A stretch of 64,000 bases of DNA, taken from positions 1 to 64,000 of the forward strand of contig JAOCPU010000087.1 of NCBI GenBank assembly GCA_035772785.1, given 5' to 3'. Below the pieces are notes generated by a model. It worked only from the letters and a program-made list of their open reading frames with translations. It was not told the DNA's origin and did not search any database. The stretch is from Phlebiopsis flavidoalba (lineage: Eukaryota > Basidiomycota > Agaricomycetes > Polyporales > Phanerochaetaceae). The translations under genes and the position numbers were made by a program. Shown one piece after another: positions 34,128 through 46,600 of this stretch (positions are counted from its first letter, which is position 1; each line of letters starts with the position of its first letter).

Positions 34128-34992
34128 CGGCTGAGCCATTGACGTGACGCTACTAGGGACCTCTTATGACACCCGTTCTATGTTTACTCGTACTGAACTG
34201 TCGGATATGGTCAAGTTATGGTCGCGGAATGATTCTGCTTTGTGTCGTAATTGCCTTGCTTCATGTAACGTTGCCTCCGTTTTCATTTCAATCATGCCGC
34301 AATCAGTTTTTCTGCTCAAATGTTACATAACCTAGACAGGATAATCGGCGGACACTTCCACAGGGCGGCGTCAGCCAATGAGCAATGCGCGCTTAATCTG
34401 CGTCACGGTCCAGTCGGTGTTTCTCGCGCCATTTGCACCCTGTTCTTGACCTTCACCTGCTGGCATTCGTTGTCGCAATTCATCAATAAACAACTCAACA
34501 TACTCCCATGTTCCCTTTGCTATGATTTTTAATGACGTACCATGCAAAAAATGCCCTCACTCACGCCACTTACAACAAGCTCATTCTTGTCCAATCTTGG
34601 TGGAAAAACTACGGTATGTGGTCAACCGCAAACGCACCCGCCGATCCTGAATAGGGCCCGATCGAGAATTTGCGCGGATATTCCAGATGCCTGTAGGTGT
34701 GCTTCAAAGTCTGCTGTTATTTTGATTCAAAATTCATCTGGTAGTCGACATGGCCCTCGAACGCAACGTCGGCGAATTATTAGTGCCGAAGGTTATCGCT
34801 ACTCTTTCCACTCATGCCTGCCTAGTGTGGGAACAAGCCGTGGCTATGCTACACTATGTAAGAACCAATCGGTGCGACCGTCGTGAGGCGGTTCAGACTA
34901 AGGGTCAGTCCTCAGGATACCTTCCAGACGCCACGAGCCACCTCTCACCGAACACGTTCGGATAGCTTTTTGGTCAGGTGGCCCAGATATGC

Positions 34993-35000
34993 TATATAAA
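34993..35000 (+). promoter_or_regulatory. TATA box upstream of family copy C
   Basis: TATATAAA lies 126-133 bases upstream of the ATG at 35,126. The surrounding leader (ACGTACAGCTCT...CAATCTGTACGTACTG) is also conserved upstream of copy B (about 31,795-31,835), so promoter and gene were duplicated together. Confidence 0.5.
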
Positions 35001-35125
35001 AAAATTGCGTCATGGACGTACAGCTCTTGTCCTACAGCCACAATCTGTACGTACTGCCAGCGCTTCATATGCACGCATATATTTTGCTCATCGTTCCCGA
35101 GGAGCCTCATTAATCCCTGTCGGTC

Positions 35126-37324
35126 ATGGTCAAATCATCCAAGCCTTCTCAAGTCTTTGCTAGCGAGCTCGTTCATCTGCGATATGGACATCCACTCTGG
35201 TACCCAGAACCCACGGAACCTGGCAACGAGCTCCAGATCGGTGACGTCGGGTACGTTGATGACGGTCAATTCTACCGTCTCTTCAATGCTTGCTTCGACA
35301 AGAATCATCGTATCAATGCGAAAGGCGTTCCACAAGGCTTTACTCCGCTCAAGTTACCCCAGATACATCACCGTACCAGGGTTGTAGAGCCAGGAGACCC
35401 GATGTGCTCAGTGTCTACAGACAAGAAGGCTCTCGATGCCCAAGCCTCTATACCTTTGTAAGTAGACTTCATTGATCCACTCATTGCCGAACAATCCGTA
35501 ATCTCCGAACAGGGTCCCGGCTTTCGATAGGCGGGGGGTATTCCCTTAGTATCTCGGGCAAACGCGGCGCAGTGGCGATTCTCAAGGATGGCGGCACGAT
35601 GTACAAAGTTTCCGCAGCAGAGAATTCAGGAACTATATTCTCAAGAACCACATGTCCTGGCACGAGTTTGCCCGTCGGGACCATCACACGCTCAGGGTCC
35701 AGGATATCGTCCTCGTGTCTGGGGTCATCAAAACGTCAGGCTGGGCCCTTGCAGAGTACTCCGGCAATGCGTCTTCGCACGAGGCATCCGTGTCTGTCAA
35801 CCTCAGCGGTATCTCCACTGGTGCGACGTTTTCCTGTGAAGGGAGCAGAGATGTCGGCTGGCTCCATCGTGAGGGGCCCTCAAGCTCGTCAAGGGCGCCT
35901 GCCACTGGAGCGCATCGGACGTCCTCCGACCCTCAGAACCAATGTGTGTTCGTACAGTACTACAAGTGCTATTCGAAAGTACCCGGTCTTGTCCAAGTGA
36001 AGATGCCGCAGAACATTGATCAGGGCGATGTGGCGGAATCAATGAGCAACGACTGTGTCTGCACACCATTCCATGGTCTCGTGAAATGGTTCAATGCGAC
36101 TGTTCTGTGGGTGCTGTGGTGAAGTAGAATGGAGAAAGTCGACCCCAGGCTCCGTTGGAAAAAGCAGACGTGGGTTTTTTACGCATTTGTCTGGCATTAC
36201 GTCCCATTGACCGAGCCGCAGTTGATACCAGAAACGGATCCCGAGCCGGAACCGGTAGAGGCTCTGTTAGACTACGTGTCGCAGGTACGCCACTTACCTA
36301 CGAATCTTGACCTCGCCTTCACCGAGCTCTGTTCAGCATTCGCCCAGGATGTGAACGTAATCTCACATGAAGATGTCTACGATTTGTTCGAGAATGTAGG
36401 CTTTGCGTCATCGTACAAATTGCCGCTTATACCGTTCACAGGTGAAATGGCCAGAAAGCGTCATGGACTATCTCAGGAGAAACGGTTCTCGAGTCAGCAT
36501 TGGTGATGACGGAGGTATGGAACCTGACGATGCCAACTCGTCCTCAATCACTGACCATCATTCGTGTACAGAAGTTCGTTTCCGTCCTGCGAGTCCTTTA
36601 ACGCCAGCTCTCAATGACACCCTACCCCCCTACTCCACCGTCAAAGCGAAATACTCTCCCGCCTCTCGAAGACCTCTCGTCGCCACGACGCAATATCGAT
36701 GACACACGGCTCGCTCCTGAACCTGTACGGGTCATAGCCAGCAAACTATACGAACCGTTCGAACTCGACTTCCGCCTACTCCCCGTTACGGCCAGCCCTA
36801 CCGCATCTGCGGCAACGCAAAAGTCTCATGTTTCAAACGAATCCAAAAAGTCCCTCCTCAAAAAGCGAGGATTCAAGTGGAAGCAGAGGTCGGCTGGGGA
36901 ACCACAGGGACCAGCGACGCTACCAGTCTCCATGAATAGTGCTTCTTCCCCACCTGTCACCGAACCGAGACCCTCAGTGGACAGAACCCTGCTTGGGTTG
37001 AGGAATCGAGACTCAGGGCTCAACAATTCCACGAAGCTGCACAACAAGCCCACGAAGCTACTATCGCTATGCTACAATCGCCACCCAGTGTCAACATCGG
37101 ATCATCCCATGCGTCCACACCCCCACATCTCCGAACGTTTACACCCGCCATTCCCTAGGCTCGAGACAAACCCCCGCTTTATCCAAAATTACGCTCCTAG
37201 CTCACCGAATGAGCCCCCACGAGGCCGGGAATACGCCCAGCGATCGGCCACCGCAGGTCTTCACACCACGAGAAATCCGAACTCACGACCACGGGCGACT
37301 CAGCACTCTTCGCGAAGAACATAG
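35126..37324 (+). pseudogene. Unnamed basidiomycete paralogous family, copy C (best preserved)
   Basis: Exon 1 (35,126-35,457) reads without a break from MVKSSKPSQVFASELVHLRY through IGDVGYVDDGQFYRLFNA to a GTAAGT donor at 35,458. Exon 2 gives RLSIGGGYSLSISGKRGAVA and AILKDGGTMYKVSAAE. A single-base deletion near 35,619 moves the frame before FRNYILKNHMSWHEFARR and VQDIVLVSGVIKTSGWALAE. It then stays open through QCVFVQYYKCYSKVPGLVQV to about 36,120. Small exons follow (DPEPEPVEALLDYVS near 36,240; VISHEDVYDLFEN near 36,360; KWPESVMDYLRRNG near 36,445). A long disordered tail carries KKRGFKWKQRS and AWVEESRLRAQQFHEAAQQ near 36,995-37,060. With only one or two shifts it is nearly a gene. Tail end is approximate. 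Confidence 0.7.
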
Positions 37325-37805
37325 TGATCGCCCGTTCCAAGACTTGTCTTGCTTTTTTTCCTCCGAACATCATGCTCTCCCTAATCGTTATAACGCCGGA
37401 CTCAACCCGCTGAAGAAATGGGGTATCGGGTCCACGCGGGCGCATTCATCCGCCTTGTCAACATATGCGTTCTGCCGTCCACATGCAGTGTGCTCTTCTC
37501 TTCCGTCTGGGCCATTTTGTCAAAACTCACCCCCACGCTGGTCGTACTCATGCCACTACCGCCAAAATGGACCATCTCCACACAGAACTTCACCCAGAGC
37601 GCAAGCACCTCCGCAAGCCCTTAGAGCGTTGCCCCCCCAAGCTATAGGCTATAAACTTATCAGTCTCTACACTACGAGCTATGGGTTTCAACTTATCTCA
37701 GTCTCACCCCGACCATTCGTGGACTTTGTTTGTCACGCGATCGCATACGCCGTCATCGCCTAAAATATCAATGCACCGGCTTGCGAGCGGCTGGTCCTCT
37801 ATTAC

Positions 37806-40800
37806 TTATGTACACCCCGCGATGTCGTTATTGCTGTCGAGCAGCGACATGTAGTCCCTATGTCGTCTTATCGAGTTGTAAGCGCCCCTTATGTTCACAC
37901 ATTTAGCGCATTTCCGCCACCTCATCCCACCCACTTCACCCAACACCCGCTCGACCTCACTGAACTCAAGATTCAGCACGACCCTCCGATCGTCCCTCAT
38001 GCTTGCGGATCGCAAGCGGACCCCATCCTCACACAAACACTGCGCGCGACGCAGCCAGCGAATCAAGCACCATCGCAAGATCCTCGCGCGTCGGGCGATG
38101 CGTCGCCGCCGCGTCGTCCGCAAGCACAGGCACATGTAGCGTATGCATGGTGATTGCCGCACATCCCCCCAGCGCACCTCCTGGACGCCCTCGCGCTTCA
38201 CGACGCGCAGTAGCGCCGCGAGCAGCAGGCGTTCGTGGAACGGCAGTTCGCGCAGGTATGCGGCCGTCGGACTGTTCTGCATGTCCTGGATAACGCGCTT
38301 GACGTCGTCTGTGCGCGCGGTCCGACGAGTAGGTTCGACGAGCCTCAACAGCACGTCTAGTGTTCGATTAGCTTGGGCGAAGGAGAGATGAAGTGATGCA
38401 CGTACCGGCAGATATCGAGCACGCGTCGTGCGTCGCCGCTGATCGAAGAGACTTTCATTGCGGCGAACTTAATTCCGTCCGGTGCGATAACGTCGGGCGA
38501 GTCCTCGGGCAAGTCTGCTTTCGCACTCGTAAGCCTAGCACGGACGATCTGCTCGAGTTGTGGGGTTGTATATGGCTGGAAGTTAATTCGAACCATGCCT
38601 GTAGCGGTGTCAAAATAGGAATGCATGCAAAGCTATAATGAGCATTACCGAGACGGCTGCGTACACGATACCGCTCATGACACGTTCAGGCAGATCCATC
38701 GTGTTTGCGACGGCGAGCACAATAAGCTTTGAGCCCACCAGGGTCGGCCAGTTGAAGAAGTTGTACACCACATCTTGCTTCGTGGTCATCAGCTGGTCAA
38801 GCTCGTCCATCAACACGACGCTAACGGCCGTAGGTTTTCAGCTTCTCCGTGAGCATATTTAGAATTCGGTGCTCACCAGGCATGCCTCCGCGGCCCTGAA
38901 ACCGCCTGCAAAATGCCTGCTCACAGATTCTTCAGCGCCTCCTTGGGACTAATCTTGAGATGCCCGTCGCGGGGATTGCATCGTGCCCAGAGACCGCCTC
39001 CCACAACACCCCATACGCCGCATGCGGATCCGGAATCCGCAGTCCATTGACTTCGACGTACGCAAACGGATCCGCCTCGCCCGCGCTCGCCATGCGCTTC
39101 AGCTCGCGCACAACCGCATGCACCGTCGCCGTCTTGCCCGTCCCCGGCACACCCGAGATGTACACCACACCCGCCCGCGCCCTCCGTCAAGCAGCTCCTC
39201 CACCGCGCCCAGCACCCGCGCATACTCGCCCTCGCGGCACGGCAGCCGCGTGCCCTCGCCCACTGGCCGCGCCGCGACGTGCAGCACGTGCATGGCGCGC
39301 AGACCACGCGTCCTGCGGGTACGCTCGAGAGCTCGAACTCGTCTTTGCAGCGCCTGGACCGGGCGGCGGGGGCGCACTGCGAGCCGCTGTTTCTTCGTCC
39401 GCGCACGGATTGCAGCTTTCGAGTGTGGGGCCAGGGTGGGGGGGCGCGGCGAGAGTTTGAGCCGCGCCGTCGTCGAGGCGTTTGCATTACCGACGGCTCC
39501 GCCGCGCCCTTTGCGCTTGCGTGGTGTGCGTGGAGAATCGTCGCTTTCGTATTCATTCCTTCGCTAGGTGTGGCCGGGCTCCAGTTCGGACTCCGGATGT
39601 CCTGCTCTTCCTCTTCCTCTTCGTCATCCTCGGGTGCAAGCGGCTGGGCGTAGTCTTCGCTTTTGTCGCCTTCGTCTTTCTGATGAGGATGGCAATGCAA
39701 CCTCTGCTTTGAATCGAGTAGGGACGCGCTGCTGTGCCCGCGGCCGCGGCCTCGAGGTCGCCCTGAACTCCTTAACCACGTTTGATAGGAGTTTCGGGAA
39801 TGAAGGAAGGTAGCTCATCCTCCTGCCGCATCTGGCCAACACTGTTCATCTTCGGAGTCTCCTCTGACTCGTTTAATCCTCACATCGGAGGTATCGCGTG
39901 GTCTCTTCCTCTTGGAAGGGGATTCTTCCGGCACCTCATCCTCGCTCTCCTCTGCGATAGCCCCCAGGTCCCCTCTACTTCGCTTGTATGCACGATTTCG
40001 AGGTTTCTTTGGAGTAAAAGGCGTCTCTCCGGGAATCACGTCCCATTGTTCTGTTTGTTCCCATATGTCCGAGGATATTGGTTTTTGAGTTGAGGAACTT
40101 GGTTGCCGAGGCGGATATCAAGGATCTTACGAGGGCGGACGTGCGGAAGGGTCGTCCCAGTTGAACTCGTAATAAAGATTCCTTCTGGCATGGATAGCAT
40201 TTACGCAGACAAAAGTGGTGTCTAAAGTTGTTTAATCAGCAGGAACACACAAAGAGGTTGGAGAATGACACACACCGTCGGGGCGACCAATCCGAAGTTG
40301 AACTATGCCGCAAGAACGGTACAGCGACGACGAGAACAACAGGACGTGGGGAAATGATGCTCGTCTCGCTCAACTGATAGAAACACCTCATTCTGAGAAG
40401 TGGCGGCTTCTCAGAGTCGTATACGACGCGTGAAAGAAGAGTCACGCACCTGGAGTATATCCCTCGTCTGACGATGTGCGGGCAGCTCAGATTCTCTCGA
40501 GAACCAGTGTATCCTGACATCGTCCACTTCGCTTCCCTCTCCGTCGTAGACCTTCCAGTATGGCACCAGTACACCCGACCCCAGAGGGCTCTGTCTGCCG
40601 ATCATCGCATTGACCAACACGGTGTCGCCTACGCTTAGAGGTCACCTAGCGATGGGAGCCTGCTTTTTGCCGCTAGACCTTCTTCGATCTCTGATGCACC
40701 GCCATTGCTGCTTGGAGCCTCTGTGGCCGCAGAGAATGACCTATAGAAACGCGTTTCAAGGTTGTCGACGATCGTCGAGCTCGGTTCTCTCGAGCTCCTC

Positions 40801-40950
40801 GAATTGGTCTCCGCTCGAGATCTTTGGCTGGTTCTGTTGGTCGTATGTACACCGCTTCCCTGTGGTGATGGTAGAAAGCGTTTCGCCACGTCGCAGTCAG
40901 GTGAAACTGAGCGGCACGCCGATGCGGGCCGCGGCGTAACGTTGTAGACT
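37806..40950 (-). pseudogene. ORC1: Origin recognition complex subunit 1 (ORC1), frame-broken
   Basis: On the minus strand, from N- to C-terminus: DNLETRFYRSFS near 40,740; a BAH domain with GSGVLVPYWKVYDGEGSEVD and VRIHWFSRESELPAHRQTRD (40,470-40,600); and a basic, acidic-patched disordered linker (39,815-40,039). The AAA+ domain has Walker A GVPGTGKT (39,130-39,153), YVEVNGLRIPDPHAAY (near 39,035-39,075), Walker [11 protein letters not shown] (near 38,800-38,820), sensor 1 [12 protein letters not shown] (near 38,690-38,730) and [12 protein letters not shown] (near 38,400-38,440). A winged-helix part follows (LPFHERLLLAALLRVVKREG near 38,175-38,245; EDGVRLRSAS and LNLEFSEVERVLGEVGGMRW to about 37,905). 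ORC1 is the ATPase of the complex that marks replication origins. Introns explain some breaks, but single-base shifts remain (for example near 38,150, 38,820, 39,015, 39,180). All ATPase motifs are intact. Pseudogene versus sequencing error is unresolved. Confidence 0.88.
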
Positions 40951-40999
40951 TCCTACTGGAGCGTTAAGGGTCGGACGCTCGGCCACCCCCTGTTTGAGG

Positions 41000-43900
41000 A
41001 CGATGGGCCATAGTGTTGTGATCTGAGTTCATGAGTTCATTGACGCGGCTAATTAATCGGGGCGCTTGTGATAACAACTGCGTAAGGATACTCTCTGTTA
41101 CTCGATCAGCTTGGCATGTGATAGAATAAGTAAGCCACTCTGACATGGTATACAAGAAACTAGTTCAGCTGAAGTACACGCCACACGTGAATTGCACGTG
41201 CCCGTGTTTCCTTGCTCGTCCACAATTCCGTCCACTATGTCCTATCCTGACAAAGTGAAGGCCTAGCTTCGTTTTTTTTACAAGCTCCAAAAGAGACATG
41301 TAATAGCTGCCGGACGGCTGACTTTTTAAGTCCCAGCTTAGGCAATGCAGTGGGTACCTGTCAGTGAAGTCAGCTGTCTCCTGACAGGCCACGGCAACTA
41401 TTTCCTGGCCAAGAGTTCTAACGGCACCTTGAGCGAGACTGTTCGGGTCAATAATACTGCCTCAATAGATTGCACTCAAAAGTCCGCTTGGTCAAGACAA
41501 TAAACGATCCTCCTGCGCGTCCATCGCCGAGTCACGAGAGCCAGTCTACCTGCACTCTGGGAAACCCTGTGGCCGCCGACGACAAATCACACGACAATTC
41601 ACCAAGTGGACGCTCTGCTGGCGAGACACGGTCACTATGTACGGGCTCCTCGGTATGGCACCTCGCGAACACATCCAATAAACCGCCTCAATTAGCAGCC
41701 CAACATGTACGAGTCCCGGTTGTGATATTCCAATGACCTAGCATAAGATAACGAATTCGGAAGTGCGCAGACCCTAAACCCACACAGGTTTGTACTTTCT
41801 TGCAGTACGCCGAGAGTCCGGACCCCTACGCCCATGCATAAAGATGTATGCGCGCAGGCCCACCGCGCACAATACGTGTCACGCTTTACTCGTGTGCTTA
41901 CTGGAAGTTCTGCGACACCTGCACTCATTCATCACAACAGCTCAACCTCCGCACGCATCATCTCCCGCGCCGAGCTCGGCGGCTTTAGCCTACTCAGCCT
42001 TGCTCCCCTCAAAGCCCGCTCCTACAGCCGCTCGCAGAAGATAGCCTCGACGTTCTGCAGGTCGTACTCAGGGGATGCTTCGGAGGGCGACCTGCGTTCG
42101 CGCGTGGTAAGTGCGGGGTTAACGATGTCGAGGCTTTGCGCGACGCGGACAAGGCACAGTCGCGCCAACGGTGCGGAGGACATGGGAGCATCATTTTGCA
42201 GACGAAGAGACGAGCGCGGAGACGCCAATGTAGGCATAATAAACAATGGTTATCTTATCCTATGTTCTGTTTTGATTTCCACGGTCACTGTTGTAAGGCA
42301 TAAAACAGTTTGCCCACCATTCCCGTTTCTGTGTGTGAGTCTTTACAAAGACTCTGAGTATCTCATTAACCTCCAGTTCCCCTTCCAGGCTACTTGCATA
42401 CCATCCGCTCCGTGACGTAGAGTCACAACCGAGGATGACTGGAGACTTGCGTCGCGCATGTAGAGCAGTTATGCCCCGACCGATAGCCGGGTCTCAACGA
42501 GAGCACCCACAACTTCCAGCGCTCTAGAAAGCAATCCCGCGCGCACGTGAATCCATCCACGTGAGCCTGTGAGGCGTGTGTTCACTCTGGAATCTATAAG
42601 TGTAAGTGGCCACATCCATCGCTAAACACGTACTAGCTAGCAGTTTGAAGCAATGAGCTCCCAGATCCCAGCTTCAAATGAGGTGTGTCCACGGCTGCCA
42701 AAGGTGGTTTCCCAAAACCACAAACTCAAGCGATGTAGCAAATGCCAGTGAGTCAATCATCTCATGCTGATGCAAGTAGATCGCGGCCCTAATAGCGTCG
42801 AAAGAAGGGCCAAGTAGCTTGCTCCAGGGATTGTCAGAAGACCGCTTGGCACTCAGGAGCACAAGTTCTTCTGCATATCGATGATTCTATCGCGCGAAGA
42901 CACATCCATTATGGTGTGCGTTCCCTATGGCTTAGCGACATCGATGAACTCGACAAACGTACACCAAATGGTCCACTTTACGTAGGCTGCGGACAGTACG
43001 ATCATCCCCCGCACACGCGTCACTCGGGATGATGGCATGAATTTCCAGAACAACCCGGTAGGGGCCGACTCCAGACACACGGGTATGCGTAACATCCAGG
43101 GGGGGGGGGGGGGGGGGGGAATTTTTGTCAAGCTCCATAACTCATGGGCCATTTGTAGCGTCGTACATTGAGGCTATGAATTCCGACGTCCTCGCTCGCT
43201 CTAGCAGGGACGCTCCACCGTCTTTTCCGCCGTACAGGGGTTGGGTTCAAGGCATTGTAACCTCTCCTGCAGGGGGCGCGGCTTACACAACATCAGGTCA
43301 CCTCCACGCAAAATCCTTCCTCTCACGGAACTGGATCCATGGATCGAAGAGCTATCCATACGACCCCAGGGGGTTGAAGAAATCTTGTGTGGATCTTATA
43401 CTCAAGTGTGGAGCATATTTGTTCGCGCTACACAGCGCTCCATGAGGAAACACCGCAATACCTTCTGCGTTGCTGCGGGGACAAGGGGCGGGCCCCAGTT
43501 GCGCACGATATATCGAGATGTGGGCGAAGAGGACCTGCAAAACATCAGGGTCGAGAGCGGCGAGACCGATAAAACTTGACGAGAGGTTTGCCATATGCCG
43601 TCGAATCCAAAAGGTGAAATGTTAAGTCTCGACATTTCGTCTCCTTCCGAGGACAAAGCAATAGGATCAGATCTGACCTGCTCCGGCACAGATTCTGAGC
43701 CTGGACTTATCCCATTTGCGTATCCGAAGGACGGACTGCTTACTGGTTACCATCCATCTAACCCCGTCCATACATGCGTCACTTTGACACTTACGCGTGA
43801 GGGAATCTGAATGTCAATCCAGAATCACGTGCACCGTGTCTGAATGCTTGGCTGACAATGGAATTGTGATTTGCCCTCCTAGTTTGTCTCAAATGATTTC

Positions 43901-45200
43901 CTGAAACGTCCCATTATTGAATATCGAACGGCGACGACATGAGGTGGTCTTCAATTGGTTTCAGTGAATGTAGTGTATCACTGATCACTTAGGTTGTCGC
44001 TCCTGAGAGAGGGCGACGTTAATTGCTTCCTCGCCAGTGTCGTGGGGCATGGATTCGGTCTAGCTTTAAGGATCTTTTGGTAATCTAAGGGGACTGGTGG
44101 TGATGCAGATTAGATGCACTGCCTGGGTTATTGTCTTTGTTGGGCTGCCTAAGTAATTAACATTACTGACCGAATAACGGATTGGATAAGAACACCGATA
44201 GTTAGGAATCAGGGAACAAAACGCCAACCCTGGGAGACTTAATTCTCGTGAACGATCAACCTGGTTTCTTCGAGCACACGGCCAATGGTTTCGCTCGGAG
44301 GTACGCCACGATATCCGCACTCAGAGAGAGGTCCTGCGAATTGCCTGTAGCACATGGGATTACCGCCCTCCAAACTAGAGGGACTTTGCGGCTCATGGCC
44401 TGTGAGTCAAATTGTTAGCGATTTCTTCGACGAGCATAGGAGGCTGAAAAAAATCAGAGATTCTGGCACAGGCGAGAGCAATAGTATCCCTGCTCTCGAG
44501 AATGTCAAAAGACTGCCTGGCCACACCAATAGAACAGATATGCGCTAGTAGACTTACCCAGGAAGGTAAGGAGGACTATATCCAACGAGGAGACCTCTAG
44601 GGCGGCACGACCACATACGTAGTACAGGGCCATGGCTAGATGGTATGGTCTTGTTGCTAATACAGGATCGTTCTTACACCCTTCATATGGTTGGCATGGA
44701 TTTCCTCGAAAACCTACCCCTATTAGACCAACATCACAACCCATTGTGTATCGTGACAATGACATATTATAAACTGCCGCATACACCACCCAGCCACGGA
44801 CTTCCACAGGTTCCTTCATTGCTCTAGCCTAGTCAGTGTCTTTCTCGAAGGCCGGGCTGTTCTGTAGTTTTCGCTTTTCGACTGCTAAGACCAGCGCTTC
44901 GGTCGCCCTCAGAGTATGTGAAATGTTCCCCTCAACTGGGTACACATGACGAACATAATTATTCACTCGCTTAAAATTAGCTCATTTCCGCAAGAGATTC
45001 ATGTCCCCTCCTTTGTGTAGTCTGTGAAACAAACCTTGATGGGCTGGCGTCGATGCTACCATATACACAACACTGAGTATCTATGAGTATTCCCAATAGA
45101 GCTACAGGGGTGTGTGATCAATGCTGCGGCGGCCTTCGGTCGGGAAAGTGGTGGGTTTCTACGTCGGGTCCGTTGACACAGATGCGCGAGGCATAACCTG
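41000..45200. other. Gene-poor region, nothing assignable
   Basis: A GC-richer patch at about 41,930-42,230 is open on both strands (minus strand ...SSAPLARLCLVRVAQSLDIV; plus strand rich in Ser/Ala), but I recognise neither. Plus-strand frames at 43,241-43,579 and 44,645-44,827 are also open with no family match. No tRNA, terminal repeat or transposase signature found. Confidence 0.3.
43099..43119. repeat. Homopolymer G21
   Basis: Twenty-one consecutive G on the plus strand, in gene-poor DNA. Capable of G-quadruplex formation and prone to length error. Confidence 0.9.
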
Positions 45201-46600
45201 TCGAAGAGCTCAGGCTTGCAAAACATCGTTGTGGGGCGTCGCCTTTACAGACAATCATCGAGCGTCGGTGTCGGTAATGGGGTTCCAGTGAAAGTGTTTT
45301 GTCATAATCCAATGTTTTATCTACTTCCAAGGCAGCTTCACGTCGCTAATCACTGTCAGGACTCGACCCAAACTCAATTTTTTTCACAGTTCTGCACACG
45401 TGAGACGTACCCTCAGCATACGAGAAACGGTATCCGCCCCACTCATCCCACATCCGGTGGGGTTAATTGTTTCAACCCAAATCCCAAAGCCCGCACCTTT
45501 TCGTCTCCGTATATCTCTCGCGCCGCGTCCGTGGGGCTCTAATACGACGTTCCCCAGAGTCGGTTGCTTGCATTCGCGCCGCCGCGTCCCACGTTTGTTG
45601 GTTGTCCAATAGCGCCTCGCTGCGGAGCCGAAGTGAAGCTTTACGCAGTTCTCTGGTAGCGACGAATTTTTGCGTTGTCCATCGATTCCCGGCGCGGACG
45701 TGGGTTGGGGTGTTGGACTTCCTCAGTCACAAAAGGTGGAACGGGCTAACACATCTAGTTGCGCTTGTCTAGAAGCAGCAAACCGGTATTCAATGGTCTG
45801 AGTCCATATAGCGAATATAAGCTCACTTCCATTTTGCACCCACAGTTATCGTGTAGGTTTGCTTGAGGTGAGCCCCACCAACATTCGCGGGCCACCGAGC
45901 CTAAACACAGGTAAGGATTATCGTCTCTTCTCTCGTTCTGTGGCGAGTCGGGCGGTGACACAGATGTGTATGTCTTTCGTCCCGCGAGGGGCCGTCACAT
46001 TCGCAGGCCGATGTTTTCCTCTCTTCTAGCGAGAGGCTGAGGTCCGGCATAGAGTTCGCGCTCAGAGATGCACAACGGCGCCTCCATGCGAGACTCATCG
46101 TCGCTGTACGCAGCGTGCGCTCACTTTCCGACCTTCACGAGCCCGCCACAAGGACGAGAATGTGTAACGCGCGACGCCACCCCGTGGGCCGCGCAGCATC
46201 AACGCTTGCCAGGAACGCGTAATTTCGCCAGTATAGAGCTTTCGAAATGTCACGCTGCATGACAATCACCACTCGGCGCACCACTAACCTTGTGTACGGG
46301 ACCGTAGCCACGTCTGGCACTTCGGCGTTGGAAGTGCATAACTGCCCAGCCACGTGGAGATGGATATTTTTCTATTTGGGCAGTGCAGCGTCAGAGGTAC
46401 GTCGATGGTCATTCAGGGGAACGCCACGAATCTCACCTCAGCAGCCACCGGTCCCGAAGTCCGATGAGCGAGGCCATACCGTTTTAGACTCTGAACACTT
46501 GAATCTTTACTGTTTTTCGGCACGCGTATTTACTACATCTAGCTACCAAACTCTTATCACGTAGACAGATTGTTTTTCACTCGATATCTGGGGGGGAGCA
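45201..46600. other. Unassigned region with faint F-box-like resemblance
   Basis: Plus-strand frames at 45,216-45,772 have a vague likeness to the region after the F-box in Agaricomycete F-box proteins (NPNPKARTFSSPYISRAASV). No F-box motif, no leucine-rich run and no continuous frame support it. Treated as non-coding or unknown. Confidence 0.15.

Noticed and set aside
38960..39460. Plus-strand open frames of 166-194 residues
   Set aside because: Antisense to the ORC1 AAA+ region, whose Walker A and B motifs are on the minus strand; open only because of high GC.
44645..44827. Translation VGMDFLENLPLLDQHHNPL resembling the start of a retroelement integrase core (xxMDFxxxLP)
   Set aside because: No D-D-E spacing, zinc knuckle, reverse transcriptase or terminal repeats nearby; the match is too short to support an element.
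45467..45772. F-box protein relic
   Set aside because: Only a vague likeness over about 20 residues, with no F-box or leucine-rich pattern and no continuous frame.
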